64,000 bases of DNA from assembly GCF_018129385.1 (NCBI RefSeq), contig NZ_JAFCLN010000001.1:1-64000 (forward strand). Direction: 5' to 3'. The notes beneath the pieces are model-generated. The model was not told where the DNA came from and did no database searches. It was given only the letters and a program-made list of their open reading frames with translations. Positions 62,174 to 64,000 of the stretch are shown here, one piece after another. The stretch is from Bradyrhizobium lablabi. GTDB taxonomy: Bacteria > Pseudomonadota > Alphaproteobacteria > Rhizobiales > Xanthobacteraceae. Position numbers and translations under genes: made by a program. The stretch's first letter is position 1. Each line of letters starts with the position of its first letter.

Positions 62174-62882
62174 AGTTCTCGCCTCGCTGTTTCCCGAAGG
62201 CCATGATGTGAAGAACGACGGCGGCGTCGTGTCCGGGTCGGCGACGCTGCGATCCGGTAACAAGGCGCTCGTGATCGGAGTGGCAGATCGCGCTCCGCTT
62301 GGGGTCGACGAAGCCATCCGGCTGTCACGCCATGTGCTGGATTCCCTCAGCGAAGGAAGTGGCCCGATCCTCGTGCTGGTCGACAGCGACAGCCAGCGCA
62401 TGAGCAAACGCGATGAGCTGCTCGGCCTCAACGAGTTTCTCGCCCATCTCGCCAAGACGCTGATCTATGCGGACATGAATCGCCGGCCGGCCATCGGCAT
62501 CCTTTACGGCCATTCGGCTGCCGGGGCGCTTCTCGCCACCGGACTTGCCACCCGCGTGCTGGTGGGCGTGCCCGGCGCCACGCCGGCGGTGATGGATCTG
62601 CCTTCGATGTCCAAGGTCACCAAGCTGTCGATGGAAGCCCTACAGGAGAAGGCCAAATCCACACCGGTGTTTGCGCCGGGGCTGTCGAATCTGTCCCGAA
62701 TGGGCGCGGTTCATGTGACCTGGAACGATGCCGTTCCGCTCGCTGATCAGCTCGACACCTTGTTGCTCAACATGCCCGATGTGCACGACCGGCGGGACGT
62801 CATCGGCAAGGAGCGTGGCGGCCGCATGAAGGCGGCCGAAATTGCGGAGCGGGTCCGTGACCTTGCCTTGCACTCCCAGTGA
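62160..62882 (+). CDS. mdcE: Malonate decarboxylase gamma subunit
   Basis: 240 residues from GTG 62160, inside the end of mdcD; this length equals the family's. Key segments: GPILVLVDSDSQRMSKRDEL, IGILYGHSAAGALLATGLAT and VPGATPAVMDLPSMSKVTKL. It partners MdcD to form the decarboxylase core. The 26-base overlap with mdcG is typical of tightly packed operons. Confidence 0.92.
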   Translation: MTLDEVLASLFPEGHDVKNDGGVVSGSATLRSGNKALVIGVADRAPLGVDEAIRLSRHVLDSLSEGSGPILVLVDSDSQRMSKRDELLGLNEFLAHLAKTLIYADMNRRPAIGILYGHSAAGALLATGLATRVLVGVPGATPAVMDLPSMSKVTKLSMEALQEKAKSTPVFAPGLSNLSRMGAVHVTWNDAVPLADQLDTLLLNMPDVHDRRDVIGKERGGRMKAAEIAERVRDLALHSQ

Positions 62883-63537
62883 GCGTCCGGCCGGACGGCA
62901 CGATCTCGTGTTCGTCAGCCCAAAGGGCTGGCGCACGATGCTGGCCGCGCGCGACGATCTTGCTGAGGATGCTCTGATAGCGCGCTGGCCCGAGCAAGGG
63001 TGGCCGACGATCCGGCGGCGTGCCATGCCGGGTGAGCCGTCTGGCGTTGCGCTCGGCCTTCCGCTGCCGCCCTCAGCCGGAAAGAAGCGGCTCTGCTTTC
63101 TCTTGCAAGCCGGCGACGTCCTTTCGGTTGTCCGGCCGCCTTCGCTCGATGACGTGCGCCGGTCGGCGCCGCCTGCCTGGCAGCTCACGCTAGACCGCCT
63201 CGGCGAACTCGCTTTCCGGCATTCGATAGAGGCCCGGGTGTTCGGCAGCCTCGCCTGGTGCGCGCTCACCGGGCTGGACTACCTCACCGGCCGCTCCGAC
63301 CTCGACGTGCTGCTGGATGTCCGCCGCGATACCGATCTCGATTGCCTGGCCGCTGACGTTGCCGCCGTCGAAGCCGATGCGCCCATGCGCATCGACGGCG
63401 AATTGAAGCGCCACGATGGCGCCGCGGTGAATTGGCGCGAGTTTCACGCCGGCGCAAGTGACGTGCTGGTGAAGCACATCGACGGCGTCTCCTTGCTCGA
63501 TCGGCGCGACTTCATGTCTGGAGGAGCGCTCCGATGA
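62857..63537 (+). CDS. mdcG: Phosphoribosyl-dephospho-CoA transferase
   Basis: About 226 residues; GTG 62857 is chosen, TTG 62863 is an alternative, and the open frame reaches 62842. A nucleotidyltransferase motif is visible as VFGSLAWCALTGLDYLTGRS followed by DLDVLLDV (the Asp-x-Asp pair). MdcG attaches the prosthetic group made by MdcB to the serine of MdcC. It overlaps mdcB by four bases. Confidence 0.88.
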   Translation: MTLPCTPSERPAGRHDLVFVSPKGWRTMLAARDDLAEDALIARWPEQGWPTIRRRAMPGEPSGVALGLPLPPSAGKKRLCFLLQAGDVLSVVRPPSLDDVRRSAPPAWQLTLDRLGELAFRHSIEARVFGSLAWCALTGLDYLTGRSDLDVLLDVRRDTDLDCLAADVAAVEADAPMRIDGELKRHDGAAVNWREFHAGASDVLVKHIDGVSLLDRRDFMSGGALR

Positions 63538-64000
63538 CGGCCGTTCTGGCATATGACGCGCAGCTTGCTGTTACGCCGCAAGTGCAGACAGACGGAGACG
63601 TCCGCCCGATTGGCGACATTGCTGCCGACTGCCTTCTCCTTGAACTGGAGACGTTTCCAAAACCCGGTCTCGTCAGCCATATCGACAATGGCAGCCATGA
63701 CGACATGGATGTCGGCACGTTTCGCGCGAGCGCGGCGGCGATCAAGCCTTACTTGCAACAGCTCGCCGACGTGGCCGCGCAGGGCTGCGACGTTGGAGAG
63801 CTGAGGGCGATCGGCATGGAGGCGGAAGGCGCCATGTTCGCGGCCACCTCCGGCATCAACACCCATCGCGGCGCCATCTTCGGTCTCGGCCTGTTATGCG
63901 CCGCGGCCGGCGCAAGAGCGGGCGGACTGGTCGAGCCCGGGCTTTCGCTGGGCGAGGTCGTCGCGCGCCGGTGGGGCCGCAGCATCCTCGATGGCCCGGT
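63534..64000 (+). CDS. mdcB: Triphosphoribosyl-dephospho-CoA synthase, partial (runs off window)
   Basis: An open frame of 155 codons from ATG 63534 (GAGGAG upstream, ATGA overlap with mdcG) to the window edge without a stop. The translation contains LELETFPKPGLVSHIDNGSH, FRASAAAIKPYL, EGAMFAATSGINTHRGAIFG and GLLCAAAGA, the CitG/MdcB pattern. It makes the prosthetic-group precursor from dephospho-CoA and ATP. The family is about 280-300 residues long, so just over half is here. The gene order A-C-D-E-G-B is intact. Confidence 0.9.
   Translation, partial: MTAVLAYDAQLAVTPQVQTDGDVRPIGDIAADCLLLELETFPKPGLVSHIDNGSHDDMDVGTFRASAAAIKPYLQQLADVAAQGCDVGELRAIGMEAEGAMFAATSGINTHRGAIFGLGLLCAAAGARAGGLVEPGLSLGEVVARRWGRSILDGP

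Overview
The window reads as chromosomal DNA of a Bradyrhizobium-like alphaproteobacterium (order Rhizobiales). The evidence is high GC with GC-rich codon use, a hopanoid transporter HpnN, a TRAP dicarboxylate system, a biotin-independent malonate decarboxylase operon, FixJ-type response regulators, and short palindromic intergenic repeats of the kind common in that group. The genus is an inference; no rRNA lies in the window. I see no transposase, integrase, prophage or CRISPR array.

Layout. 1-640: gene-poor, repeat-like DNA. 641-2433: leuA, preceded by a short leucine-rich leader peptide (641-763) and competing hairpins, which suggests leucine attenuation. 2729-5749: TRAP transporter dctP-dctQ-dctM. 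5872-6450: Spy/LTXXQ-type periplasmic protein. 6620-6695: tRNA-Lys(CTT).

6785-25120: two nitrogen-scavenging modules. Module 1 (6785-19454) has an oligopeptide-type ABC importer whose operon carries an amidase and a tiny AtzG/DUF4089 partner, a second divergent binding protein, an Asp/Glu/hydantoin racemase-like protein, a DUF3830 protein, a PuuE-type allantoinase and an AllC-type amidohydrolase. Together they look like ureide (purine-derived) catabolism. Module 2 (20553-25120), next to a LysR gene, interleaves a NitT/TauT-type ABC importer with rutB, rutC and rutD homologues but lacks rutA and rutF. A degenerate tRNA 3'-end sequence at about 25160-25187, in the same orientation as tRNA-Lys and resembling its 3' end and flank, closes this block. 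The 18.5 kb may be an old tRNA-targeted island.

25411-53201: hpnN, then a long stretch rich in stress and respiratory functions. It contains a winged-helix/NB-ARC/TPR regulator, an SDR, a membrane-anchored catalase-like protein with cytochrome b561, Dps, a short HWE/HisKA_2-like protein with an abnormal N-box, an NTF2-like protein, HdeD, FdhD, fumarase C, two tandem cupins, malate:quinone oxidoreductase, a DUF1275 protein, cytochrome bd/CIO oxidase subunits, an ABM protein, an OxdC-type bicupin divergent from a YdeP/FdhF-like molybdoenzyme, a second shorter winged-helix/NB-ARC regulator with a receiver protein, and a divergent sensor kinase/FixJ-like regulator pair. Fumarase, Mqo and the quinol oxidase would form a short route from fumarate to oxygen. 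OxdC plus the molybdoenzyme plus FdhD suggests oxalate to formate to CO2.

53204-58991: a FlK-type thioesterase overlapping an RND pump and its adaptor, and two secreted proteins of unknown function. 59221-64000: malonate decarboxylase operon mdcA-C-D-E-G-B, with mdcB running off the right edge.
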